11,764 bases of DNA from Actinomycetes bacterium (GTDB lineage: Bacteria; Actinomycetota; Acidimicrobiia; Acidimicrobiales; Palsa-688), in contig JAJZYO010000031.1 of the NCBI GenBank assembly GCA_021798075.1, forward strand, positions 1 through 11,764, in the 5' to 3' direction. How positions within the stretch are numbered: position 1 is the stretch's first letter; each line of letters opens with the position of its first letter. Positions 6,251 to 11,764 of this stretch are shown in pieces. The position numbers and the translations under genes were made by a program. Under the pieces are notes generated by a model. It saw nothing but the letters and a program-made list of their open reading frames with translations, was not told the DNA's origin and did not search any database.

Positions 6251-7135
6251 TTACGCTTCGGCAAAGCTGACCGAGAGCGTGAGGTCGTCGGTGCCCCTCA
6301 CGAGCGCGATTTGCGCGGTGCCGGCCGGTGCCGTGGCTTCGAGCGCCAGGGCGAGGTCCACGAGGGTGCTGGTGGGCCGGCCCGCGACCGAGACGATCAG
6401 GTCACCACGCCGGATGCCTGCTCGCGCCGCCGGCCCGTCTTCAGCCACTGCCTGGACGAGCAGGCCCTCTCGCTCCGGCAGCCCTACGGCCTGGCGGAGG
6501 CGGCGTGCCGCCCTGGCCGGGGCGAGCGCGACCCCGAGACGGGGGCGGCGGGGGACTTCGCCCCGGCTTAGGGCCTCCACCCGGCCTTTGAGTTCGGCGG
6601 TGACCGGAAGGGCCAGGTAGAAACCGTCTCCTTCGCGGTGAGTGTTGATGCCCACCAGGCGCCCGCTGACGTCGAGGAGGGGGCCGCCGGACGAACCGTG
6701 GGGCAGGGCGGCGCTGTGCTCGAGAGCGCCGGTCACGATGTGGCCACGCGGGCCGCCGAAGGGCACGTCGAGCCCGGAGACAAAGCCGACCCCAGCCCGC
6801 AAGGCCCGGCCGCGGGGCCGGGCGAGCCCGATGACCACGTTGCCGAGGGCGGGTGACTCGCCGGGCTCCAGGGCGAGCGCCGGGTGCCCCCCGGTTGGGA
6901 CGGGCACCACGGCCAGGTCACCGTCCATGTCAACCCCAGCCGGGCTCGCCTCTTTAGTAGTGCCGTCCTCGAAGTGGACCTCGACTGTGTCCCTTACGTT
7001 GTGGGCGTTGGTCACAACTAGGCCCTCGGCCACTACGACCCCGCTGCCCGCGCGCCCGACCCCCACCACCGATGCCCCTGCCGCTGCTACTGCTCCGGCA
7101 ACGGCCTCGGAAAACTCGACAGCCGGAGTGCTCAT
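6251..7135 (-). CDS. Trypsin-like serine protease with PDZ domain (HtrA/DegP-like)
   Basis: This 294-residue protein has the two-domain HtrA architecture. The protease domain covers about 1-190 and carries a complete triad: His45 in VVTNAHNV, Asp73 in DMDGDLAVV and Ser149 in GSSGGPLLDVSGRLVGIN. A PDZ domain follows (about 200-290: RLGVALAPARAARRL, GLLVQAVAEDGPAARAGIRRGDLIVSVAGRP). HtrA proteases degrade or refold damaged proteins, usually outside the cytoplasmic membrane. Unusually, the N-terminus (MSTPAVEFSEAVAGAVAAAG) has no basic, signal-peptide-like or membrane-spanning stretch, so the product is predicted to be cytosolic. The ATG at 7135 has AGGGAGGT (7143-7150) seven bases upstream, which rules out the longer reading from 7204. 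The gene diverges from the HxlR regulator, with a 21-bp inverted repeat 22 bases before its start, so repression by that regulator is likely. Its stop is 33 bases from the gnd stop, on the opposite strand. Confidence 0.88.
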   Translation of the reverse strand: MSTPAVEFSEAVAGAVAAAGASVVGVGRAGSGVVVAEGLVVTNAHNVRDTVEVHFEDGTTKEASPAGVDMDGDLAVVPVPTGGHPALALEPGESPALGNVVIGLARPRGRALRAGVGFVSGLDVPFGGPRGHIVTGALEHSAALPHGSSGGPLLDVSGRLVGINTHREGDGFYLALPVTAELKGRVEALSRGEVPRRPRLGVALAPARAARRLRQAVGLPEREGLLVQAVAEDGPAARAGIRRGDLIVSVAGRPTSTLVDLALALEATAPAGTAQIALVRGTDDLTLSVSFAEA

Positions 7136-7157
7136 ACCTGGTACCTCCCTTGGATAG

Positions 7158-7178
7158 TAACTTGCAAGTTGCAAGTTA
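7158..7178. promoter_or_regulatory. 21-bp perfect inverted repeat, likely HxlR operator
   Basis: TAACTTGCAA and its exact reverse complement TTGCAAGTTA flank a single central G. The site lies in the divergent region between the PDZ protease and the HxlR regulator, 22 bases from the protease ATG. HxlR-family dimers bind such inverted repeats near their own promoters, so it is the best operator candidate for both transcripts. A minus-strand TACTAT (7154-7159) abuts it and could be the protease -10, but no -35 is evident. The overlapping internal repeats (AACTTGCAAGTT is itself palindromic) may allow two binding registers. Confidence 0.6.
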
Positions 7179-7190
7179 GTTGATCCGAGG

Positions 7191-7298
7191 ATGGAGCGGC
7201 GCAAGTTTTGGAGGAAGATGGTCGGGAGGAAGATGGTCGGGAGGAAGATGGTCGGGAGGAAGATGGTTGGGAGGAAGATGGTTGGGAGGAAGATGTGA
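7191..7298 (+). other. Possible leader ORF of MVGRK repeats overlapping the HxlR start
   Basis: An ATG at 7191 opens a 35-codon frame reading MERRKFWRK and then repeated MVGRK units, ending ATG TGA. The TGA (7296-7298) overlaps the GTG start of the HxlR gene (7295). The same frame offers six further in-frame ATGs at 15-base intervals (7218 to 7293), each preceded by GGAGG at a short spacing of three bases. The arrangement could give translational coupling to the downstream gene. The peptide would be very basic. No good ribosome binding site precedes the first ATG, so whether it is translated is unknown. Confidence 0.25.
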
Positions 7299-7300
7299 CG
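7211..7300 (+). repeat. 15-bp tandem repeat, five full copies and one partial
   Basis: The unit GAGGAAGATGGTCGG occurs three times exactly (7211-7255), then twice with one change, giving GGTTGG (7256-7285). A sixth copy (7286-7300) keeps the first ten bases and then diverges into the HxlR start. All three frames are open through the array. One reads EEDGR/EEDGW in frame with the regulator, one reads MVGRK, and the third reads a Gly-Arg-Trp-rich repeat. Every unit contains GGAGG and an ATG. Because the unit is a multiple of three, copy-number change would not shift the frame. Confidence 0.95.
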
Positions 7301-7717
7301 GTGAGCGAAGCGACGGGGCTCGACCTGGCCATGGCGCGGGTGGGGGACCGCTGGGCGCTGCTCATCGTGGACGCCCTGCTCGACGGCCCGAGGCGCTGGA
7401 AGGACCTCGAGGCTACGGTGCCCGGGCTGGCGCCCAACGTCTTGTCGGCTCGCTTGCGCCGGCTCGAGCGCGACGGCTTAATCGTGGCCGAGCCGTACTC
7501 GCATAAGCCTGTGCGCTACCAGTACAACGTGAGCGCTGTGGGGCGGGAGCTGGCCGGCGCATTGCGCCTGCTGGAGAGCTGGGGGGCGCGCGCCGCGGGC
7601 GAGGATGTCCTCGGCCCACGCCACTTCACCTGCGGTGGTCACCTCGAGGCCCGCTGGTACTGCCCCACCTGCCAGCAGGTCGTCGACCAGCCCGACGAGG
7701 AAGTGACCTGGCTCTGA
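7295..7717 (+). CDS. HxlR-family winged-helix transcriptional regulator
   Basis: HxlR regulators are dimeric winged-helix DNA-binding proteins, often sensing electrophiles or oxidants. The product (140 residues from GTG 7295) has the family core VGDRWALLIVDALLDGPRRW (16-35), the recognition helix region GLAPNVLSARLRRLERDGLI and the wing PYSHKPVRYQYNVSAVGREL. Its C-terminus has a cysteine/histidine cluster (Cys113, His116, Cys123, Cys126 in CGGHLEARWYCPTC) that may bind a metal. The N-terminal redox cysteine of QorR/YodB-type members is absent. GTG 7295 has GGAGG (7285-7289) five bases upstream. GTG 7301 is a weaker alternative. A TTG at 7208 would add 29 residues of EEDGR repeats to the N-terminus. 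The upstream 21-bp inverted repeat suggests autoregulation and control of the divergent protease. The DUF711 gene follows after two bases. Confidence 0.88.
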   Translation: MTVSEATGLDLAMARVGDRWALLIVDALLDGPRRWKDLEATVPGLAPNVLSARLRRLERDGLIVAEPYSHKPVRYQYNVSAVGRELAGALRLLESWGARAAGEDVLGPRHFTCGGHLEARWYCPTCQQVVDQPDEEVTWL

Positions 7718-7719
7718 GC

Positions 7720-8922
7720 GTGCAGCCAAAGCCACCCGTCCGTGCCCTCACTCTGGGCGTTGCAGCACCCCACCCGCTCGGAGAGCAAGAAGTCCGCCGG
7801 GCGGCGGAGATCATCGAGCGCGCGGGTGCCGCCTTCGCCGCCGAAGGCTACGAGGTCCAGACGCTGCGGCTGTCTACCAGGCCAGTTCTCGGCGACCTCG
7901 CCGGTTGGGGCCGCGAGGAGCTCGCCCAGTACGCCTGCGACCTCCAAGCGGCCCTCGACCGAGCCGGGGTGGGCTTCTGCTCGCTCGGGCCGACGCCGGT
8001 GGGGGCGGCCCCCGAAGCGGCCGCGGCGCTGGTGGACATGCTCGCGCCTGGTGTGGTACCCCACGCTGGGCGCGGCAACCCGGCCCTCTCCGCTTCGGTC
8101 ATGGTCTCCACACCAGAGCACGGCGTGCACGCGGGCGCCGCGCGTGCCGCCGCCGACGCGATGCTCGCCCTGGCGGAGCGGACCGACCAGGGCCTCGGCA
8201 ACTTCAACTTTGCCGCGCTGGGTTGCGTCCCACCAGGCACGCCCTTTTTCCCGGCCGCGTACCACGCCGGCCCGACCTCCCTGACCGTCGCTTTGCAGGG
8301 CGCAGGCGTGGTGGCCGAAGCCCTCCAGGCGGGCGCCGAGCTCGGCGAGGTGGAAGGCAGGGTGAGGGCAAAGCTGGCGGAGGTCGCCGGCCCGGTAGTA
8401 GCGCTGGCCGAGCGGTCCGCCGGCGGGCTCGGTGCCTGTTTCGGCGGGGTCGACCTGTCGCCGGCTCCCGACGGCGACGACAGCATCGCAGGGGCGATCG
8501 AGCTTGCGGGCCACGGGCGCTTTGGCGCCCCCGGCACGCTGGCGCTGGCGGCCGCCGTCACTGCCGGAGTCCGTTCGACGGGGCTGCCGGGTTGCGGGTA
8601 CTGCGGGCTCATGCTGCCGGTCATGGAGGACTCGGTGCTCGCCCGCCGGTGGGAGGAGGGCCTCGTCGGCATAGACCAGCTGCTGGCCTGGTCGGCTGTG
8701 TGCGGCACGGGCCTCGACACCGTACCCGTGCCTGGCGACTCCCCGCCCGAGGTGCTGGCGGAGGTCATTTGCGACATGGCCAGCCTGGCCGCCCGCCTCC
8801 AAAAGCCGTTGTCGGCCCGCTTGCTGCCCGTGCCGGGCAGGAGCGCCGGCGAGCGCAGCGACTTCAGCTCGCCGTACCTGGTCAACACCGTTATAAAGCC
8901 GCTCTCCCCGCCGGCGCGGTAG
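7720..8922 (+). CDS. DUF711/UPF0210 family protein of unknown function
   Basis: This 400-residue protein belongs to the DUF711 (UPF0210) family. Recognisable family stretches are FNFAALGCVPPGTPFFPAAY (162-181), GGVDLSPAPDGDDSIAGAIE (242-261), GLPGCGYCGLMLPVMEDSV (288-306) and CGTGLDTVPVPGD (328-340). A structural member of the family has the barrel fold of pyruvate formate-lyase and ribonucleotide reductase enzymes, but no reaction has been established to my knowledge, and no C-terminal glycyl-radical motif is visible here. Cysteines at 292 and 295 in GCGYCG could be catalytic or metal-binding. There is no signal peptide, so the protein is cytosolic. The GTG at 7720 follows the HxlR stop by two bases and has no proper ribosome binding site, so translation is probably coupled to the regulator. 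No other ATG or GTG lies in frame before the conserved LTLGVA strand. Confidence 0.85.
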   Translation: MQPKPPVRALTLGVAAPHPLGEQEVRRAAEIIERAGAAFAAEGYEVQTLRLSTRPVLGDLAGWGREELAQYACDLQAALDRAGVGFCSLGPTPVGAAPEAAAALVDMLAPGVVPHAGRGNPALSASVMVSTPEHGVHAGAARAAADAMLALAERTDQGLGNFNFAALGCVPPGTPFFPAAYHAGPTSLTVALQGAGVVAEALQAGAELGEVEGRVRAKLAEVAGPVVALAERSAGGLGACFGGVDLSPAPDGDDSIAGAIELAGHGRFGAPGTLALAAAVTAGVRSTGLPGCGYCGLMLPVMEDSVLARRWEEGLVGIDQLLAWSAVCGTGLDTVPVPGDSPPEVLAEVICDMASLAARLQKPLSARLLPVPGRSAGERSDFSSPYLVNTVIKPLSPPAR

Positions 8923-8932
8923 GTTCACCTAC
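8919..8932. repeat. Short inverted repeat abutting the aldo/keto reductase ATG
   Basis: GTAGGT and ACCTAC flank a TC dinucleotide. The repeat covers the DUF711 stop codon and ends on the base before the next ATG. That start has no Shine-Dalgarno, so this six-bp element occupies the place of a ribosome binding site. It could be a small operator or simply chance. Confidence 0.35.
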
Positions 8933-9940
8933 ATGAAGTACACCCACCTCGGCCGTACAGGCCTTTCTGTAAGCCGTTTGTGCCTCGGCACCATGAACTT
9001 CGGCCCTCTCACCGACGAGCCGACGGCGTTCGCGATCATGGACCGCGCCCACGAGACCGGTGTCAACTTTTTCGACACCGCCAATGTCTACGGCCGGCGC
9101 CAGAGCCCACCCGGGCAGGTGGCCGGCAAGGACGAGTCGCACGCCGGGTGGACGGAGGAGATCGTGGGCCGGTGGTTTGCCCAGGGCGGTGGCCGGCGTG
9201 AGCGGACCGTTCTGGCCACCAAGGTCTACGGCAACATGAGCGACTGGCCCAACGAAGCCCGCCTGTCCGCTCTCAACATAAAGAGGGCTTGCGAGGCCTC
9301 GCTGCGCCGGCTCCAGACCGACTACATCGACCTTTACCAGATGCACCACATCGACCGGGACACCCCCTGGGACGAGATCTGGGAGGCGATGGAGGTCCTC
9401 CGCCACCAGGGCAAGATCCTCTACGTCGGTTCGTCCAACTTCGGTGGCTGGCACATAGCTCAGGCCCAAGAGCCCGCCAAGGCGCGCAATTTCCTTGGCC
9501 TCGTGAGCGAGCAATCGCTCTACAACTTGATCGTGCGCGACGTCGAGCGCGAAGTGCTGCCGGCTGCCGAGTTCTACGGGCTCGGCGTCATCCCCTGGTC
9601 GCCGCTCCAAGGCGGCCTCCTCGGGGGCGCGGCCCGCAAGACCCGTGAGGGCAAGCGCCGGGTCGAAGGCAGGTCGAAGGAGATGCTGGAGGCTAGGCGT
9701 GCCCAGGTCGAAAGCTACGAGGACTTCTGCGACGAGCTAGGCGCCGAGCCGGCAACCGTCGCGCTCGCCTGGTTGCTCACCCGACCGGCGGTGGCCGCGC
9801 CCATCATCGGGCCGAGGACGCCCGAACAGTTTGAAAGTGCGCTCGCCGCCGTTGACTTGGACCTGGACGACAAGTCCCTTGCCCGTCTGGACGAGATTTT
9901 CCCCGGTTACAAGACGGCGCCCGAAGACTACGCCTGGTAA
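8933..9940 (+). CDS. Aldo/keto reductase
   Basis: Aldo/keto reductases use NADPH to reduce aldehydes and ketones, often detoxifying reactive carbonyls in the cytosol. The 335-residue product begins MKYTHLGRTGLSVSRLCLGT and carries the full catalytic tetrad: Asp48 and Tyr53 in FFDTANVYG, Lys97 in LATKVYG, and His138 in DLYQMHHID. Later conserved segments are GKILYVGSSNFGGW, LVSEQSLYNL, GVIPWSPLQGGLLGG, and the cofactor-binding VAAPIIGPRTPEQF near 263-300. It resembles the YhdN/AKR11-12 type subfamily; the substrate cannot be read from sequence. The ATG is ten bases after the DUF711 stop, with a short inverted repeat and no ribosome binding site before it. It is likely the third gene of the HxlR operon. 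A TATAAA at 8892-8897 might serve as an internal -10, but no -35 was seen. Confidence 0.93.
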   Translation: MKYTHLGRTGLSVSRLCLGTMNFGPLTDEPTAFAIMDRAHETGVNFFDTANVYGRRQSPPGQVAGKDESHAGWTEEIVGRWFAQGGGRRERTVLATKVYGNMSDWPNEARLSALNIKRACEASLRRLQTDYIDLYQMHHIDRDTPWDEIWEAMEVLRHQGKILYVGSSNFGGWHIAQAQEPAKARNFLGLVSEQSLYNLIVRDVEREVLPAAEFYGLGVIPWSPLQGGLLGGAARKTREGKRRVEGRSKEMLEARRAQVESYEDFCDELGAEPATVALAWLLTRPAVAAPIIGPRTPEQFESALAAVDLDLDDKSLARLDEIFPGYKTAPEDYAW

Positions 9941-10073
9941 CGACCGCGAAAAAACAAGCCCTGGAGGAGCGGCGGCGAGCGCCGGTAGGCAACTTTCTAC
10001 TTGGCGCCTGCTGCCGCGTCCCCCAGGTCGTCAGAATTGAGCTCGGCGCGCCCGTAACTAAGCTGCGAGGGCG

Positions 10074-11228
10074 ATGAAGGCGGCGTCGTCGCTGGTAGTG
10101 GGGCTCGGTGCGCTCGAGGCTGCTGAGCGGGCGGCGGGAGAGGTGCTGGTCGGGCTCGGGGGCGTGCCCGACCTGGCCGTCCTGTTCGCCAGCAGCAACT
10201 ACTGGGACGAAGCGGGGTCGCTGCTCGGCGAACTGCGCGCCGCGCTCGGCTCGGTGCCCCTCGTCGGTTGCGTGGCACAAGGCGTGATCGGCCGGGGCCG
10301 CGAGGTCGAGGACGAGCCCGCCGTCTCGTTGTGGGTGGCCAACGGTTTTGCGGCGCCGGTCGAGACCTTTGCCGTCGAGTACCTGGCTACGGCGAGCGGG
10401 GGTCTCTTCGCCGGCCACCGATTCGAGGCAGGAGGCGGACCGTACCTGGTCTTCAGTGACCCCTTCAGCCTTCCTTTAGAGGAGCTCCTCCTGCACTTGA
10501 ACACCAACGTCCCGGGCGCCCTGGTCGCTGGCGGTGTGGCGAGCGGAGGGTTGCAGCGGCGGCGCTCGGAGCTGTTCTTGGACGGGGAGGTCCTCCACGA
10601 AGGGGCAATCGGGGCACACCTGCCCGGCGGCCAGGCCGACCTCTTGGTCTCCCAGGGGTGCCGGCCACTCGGCAACCCCTACACGGTGACCAAGGCGGAC
10701 GGCCGCATGGTGGTCGAGGTCGGGGGTCGTCCAGCCTACGAACGGCTAGAGCGGCTGGTGGCTGACATCCCCGAAGCCGAACGCGCCCTGCTGGCGGGCG
10801 GAGGCCTGCTCCTCGGCGTCGCCATGGACGAGTACCGCGACCGGCAGGGCCGGGGCGATTTCTTGGCGCGCGGGGTGCTCGGGGTTGACCCTGAGACCGG
10901 TAGCGTCCTTGTGGCCGGTGAAGTCGAGGTGGGGCAGACGGTCCAGTTCCTGGCCCGGGATGCCGCCTCTGCCGAACAGGACCTCGGGGACGCCCTGGAG
11001 CGCGAGGTGGTCGCGCTGGCGGGCCGGGAGCCAGCCGGCGTATTGCTGTTCACGTGCAACGGGCGCGGCTCGCGCCTTTTCCCCACATCCGACCACGATG
11101 CCGGCATGGTCGCCAAGATCCTCGGCCCTGTCCCGACGGCCGGCTTCTTCGCGGCCGGCGAACTGGGCCCCGTCGGCGGCAAGAACTTCCTGCACGCCTT
11201 CAGCGCTTCGCTCGCCGTCTTGCGCTGA
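10074..11228 (+). CDS. FIST-domain sensory protein (FIST_N and FIST_C)
   Basis: FIST is a ligand-binding sensory domain pair predicted to bind small molecules such as amino acids, and is often fused to signalling modules. The 384-residue product consists only of the two FIST domains. FIST_N (about 30-218) contains PLVGCVAQGVIGRGREVED and VPGALVAGGVASGG. FIST_C (about 219-375) contains GVLLFTCNGRGSRLF and GFFAAGELGPVGGKNFLHAF, the family's most recognisable segments. No kinase, GGDEF, PAS or transmembrane segment is present, so it must act alone or through a separate partner. The ATG at 10074 has only GAGG three bases upstream. The 133-base gap after the aldo/keto reductase contains a TAACTA (10055-10060) that might be a -10, but no clear promoter or terminator. 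It converges on a MarR-type regulator with 43 bases between stops. Confidence 0.9.
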   Translation: MKAASSLVVGLGALEAAERAAGEVLVGLGGVPDLAVLFASSNYWDEAGSLLGELRAALGSVPLVGCVAQGVIGRGREVEDEPAVSLWVANGFAAPVETFAVEYLATASGGLFAGHRFEAGGGPYLVFSDPFSLPLEELLLHLNTNVPGALVAGGVASGGLQRRRSELFLDGEVLHEGAIGAHLPGGQADLLVSQGCRPLGNPYTVTKADGRMVVEVGGRPAYERLERLVADIPEAERALLAGGGLLLGVAMDEYRDRQGRGDFLARGVLGVDPETGSVLVAGEVEVGQTVQFLARDAASAEQDLGDALEREVVALAGREPAGVLLFTCNGRGSRLFPTSDHDAGMVAKILGPVPTAGFFAAGELGPVGGKNFLHAFSASLAVLR

Positions 11229-11271
11229 GACGAGGGCGCGGGCGCGGCGTTTGGCTCCTAGCGGAGGCTGG

Positions 11272-11764
11272 TCACGGTGCCTCGCCCTCGGCCAGGGCAC
11301 TCTGGCTCAGGCGTTCTGCCAGCTTTTCCAAAGCCGGGATGGCTGCGAAAACTGCTCGGCGCTCGGGCTCTTCGAGTTGTTCTAGTAGACGGGCGAGGGC
11401 GCTCGAGCGTTCTGAACGGACGCGCTCGAGCAATTTGGCGGCTTTCTTGGTCGCCTCGACTCGCCGCGCCCTTTTGTCGTCCGGGTCGGCGCGCGTGTGC
11501 AGGAGCCCCGCCTCTTCGAGCTTGGGCACGAGGCGTGACACCATGGTCGGGTTGAGCCCGCAAAACGAGGCGAAGTCGGACATCCTGGCCGGCCCCCGTC
11601 GCGCCGCCACTACCAGCATGTCGACCTCGGTGGGGGTGAGCGTGCCGGCGGCGGCCGTCGGCCCGAGCCGCCGCGACATCTTGGACACGGCGATACGGAG
11701 CCGGGCAGCTTCGGTGGCCCCGGGCTCGCCGGCGCTAGGCAGTGCCGTGTTGCCGGTCGGCTCG
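11272..11764 (-). CDS. MarR-family transcriptional regulator (5' end beyond right edge)
   Basis: MarR proteins are dimeric winged-helix repressors, typically ligand- or oxidant-responsive. The reverse strand reads LTPTEVDMLVVAARRGPARM, then ASFCGLNPTMVSRLVPKLEEAGLLHTRADPDDKRARRVEAT, the full MarR helix-turn-helix and wing with the conserved D-x-D-x-R pattern. A helical C-terminus follows (LLERVRSERSSALARLLEQL). The frame stays open to the window edge, reading EAARLRIAVSKMSRRL before the first ATG (11688). That stretch matches the MarR N-terminal dimerisation helix. Neither that ATG nor the GTG four codons upstream has a ribosome binding site, so the true start probably lies past 11764. One cysteine (in ASFCGLNP) lies just before the recognition helix. 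The regulated genes are not visible here. Confidence 0.88.
   Translation of the reverse strand, partial: EPTGNTALPSAGEPGATEAARLRIAVSKMSRRLGPTAAAGTLTPTEVDMLVVAARRGPARMSDFASFCGLNPTMVSRLVPKLEEAGLLHTRADPDDKRARRVEATKKAAKLLERVRSERSSALARLLEQLEEPERRAVFAAIPALEKLAERLSQSALAEGEAP

Noticed and set aside
7211..7300. Tandem repeat as a CRISPR array
   Set aside because: The units are 15 bp and directly adjacent with no spacers, and no cas genes are present.
7639..8928. 429-codon minus-strand frame antisense to the DUF711 gene
   Set aside because: Similar in length to the real gene but with no recognisable domain. The plus strand shows clear DUF711 motifs and operon spacing.
11251..11271. CTCC/GGAG hairpin between the FIST and MarR genes as a terminator
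   Set aside because: The stem is four bp and broken, with no T-tract.

Overview
The window is a high-GC, gene-dense stretch of a bacterial chromosome. Gene content, frequent GTG starts, and the order rplU-rpmA-obg-proB point to an actinobacterium. The style (L27 beginning VSKTKGGG, a short NAD-type 6-phosphogluconate dehydrogenase, a stand-alone FIST protein) would suit an uncultured Acidimicrobiia-like lineage, but that placement is inference. No tRNA, rRNA, CRISPR array, insertion sequence or phage gene is visible, and no gene-free gap exceeds about 160 bases.

Layout. Positions 1-1047 hold the first ~350 codons of citrate synthase on the minus strand, cut by the left edge. Diverging from it is a ribosome-biogenesis and proline operon: rplU (L21), rpmA (L27), obg (ribosome-assembly GTPase) and proB (glutamate 5-kinase). 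The usual next gene, proA, is absent. Instead, proB converges on a single-pass membrane protein of unknown function (4182-5066, minus) with a long Ser/Thr/Ala-rich linker. Next comes gnd (5192-6217), which converges on a trypsin-like PDZ serine protease (6251-7135, minus) without an export signal.

The most distinctive part is 7136-9940. The protease diverges from a run of three plus-strand genes with gaps of 2 and 10 nt: an HxlR-family regulator, a DUF711/UPF0210 protein and an aldo/keto reductase. The divergent intergenic region carries a perfect 21-bp inverted repeat, the likely operator. It also carries five and a half copies of a 15-bp repeat, each containing a GGAGG and an ATG. These lie directly upstream of the HxlR start codon, and the repeat reading frame ends on a TGA that overlaps that GTG start. 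This looks like an autoregulated module with an unusual repetitive translation leader.

The right end carries a stand-alone FIST sensory-domain protein (10074-11228) converging on a MarR-family regulator whose 5' end lies beyond the right edge.

Functionally, the left half is housekeeping (TCA cycle entry, ribosome assembly, proline synthesis, pentose phosphate pathway). The right half is accessory: stress or redox regulation with uncharacterised effectors.
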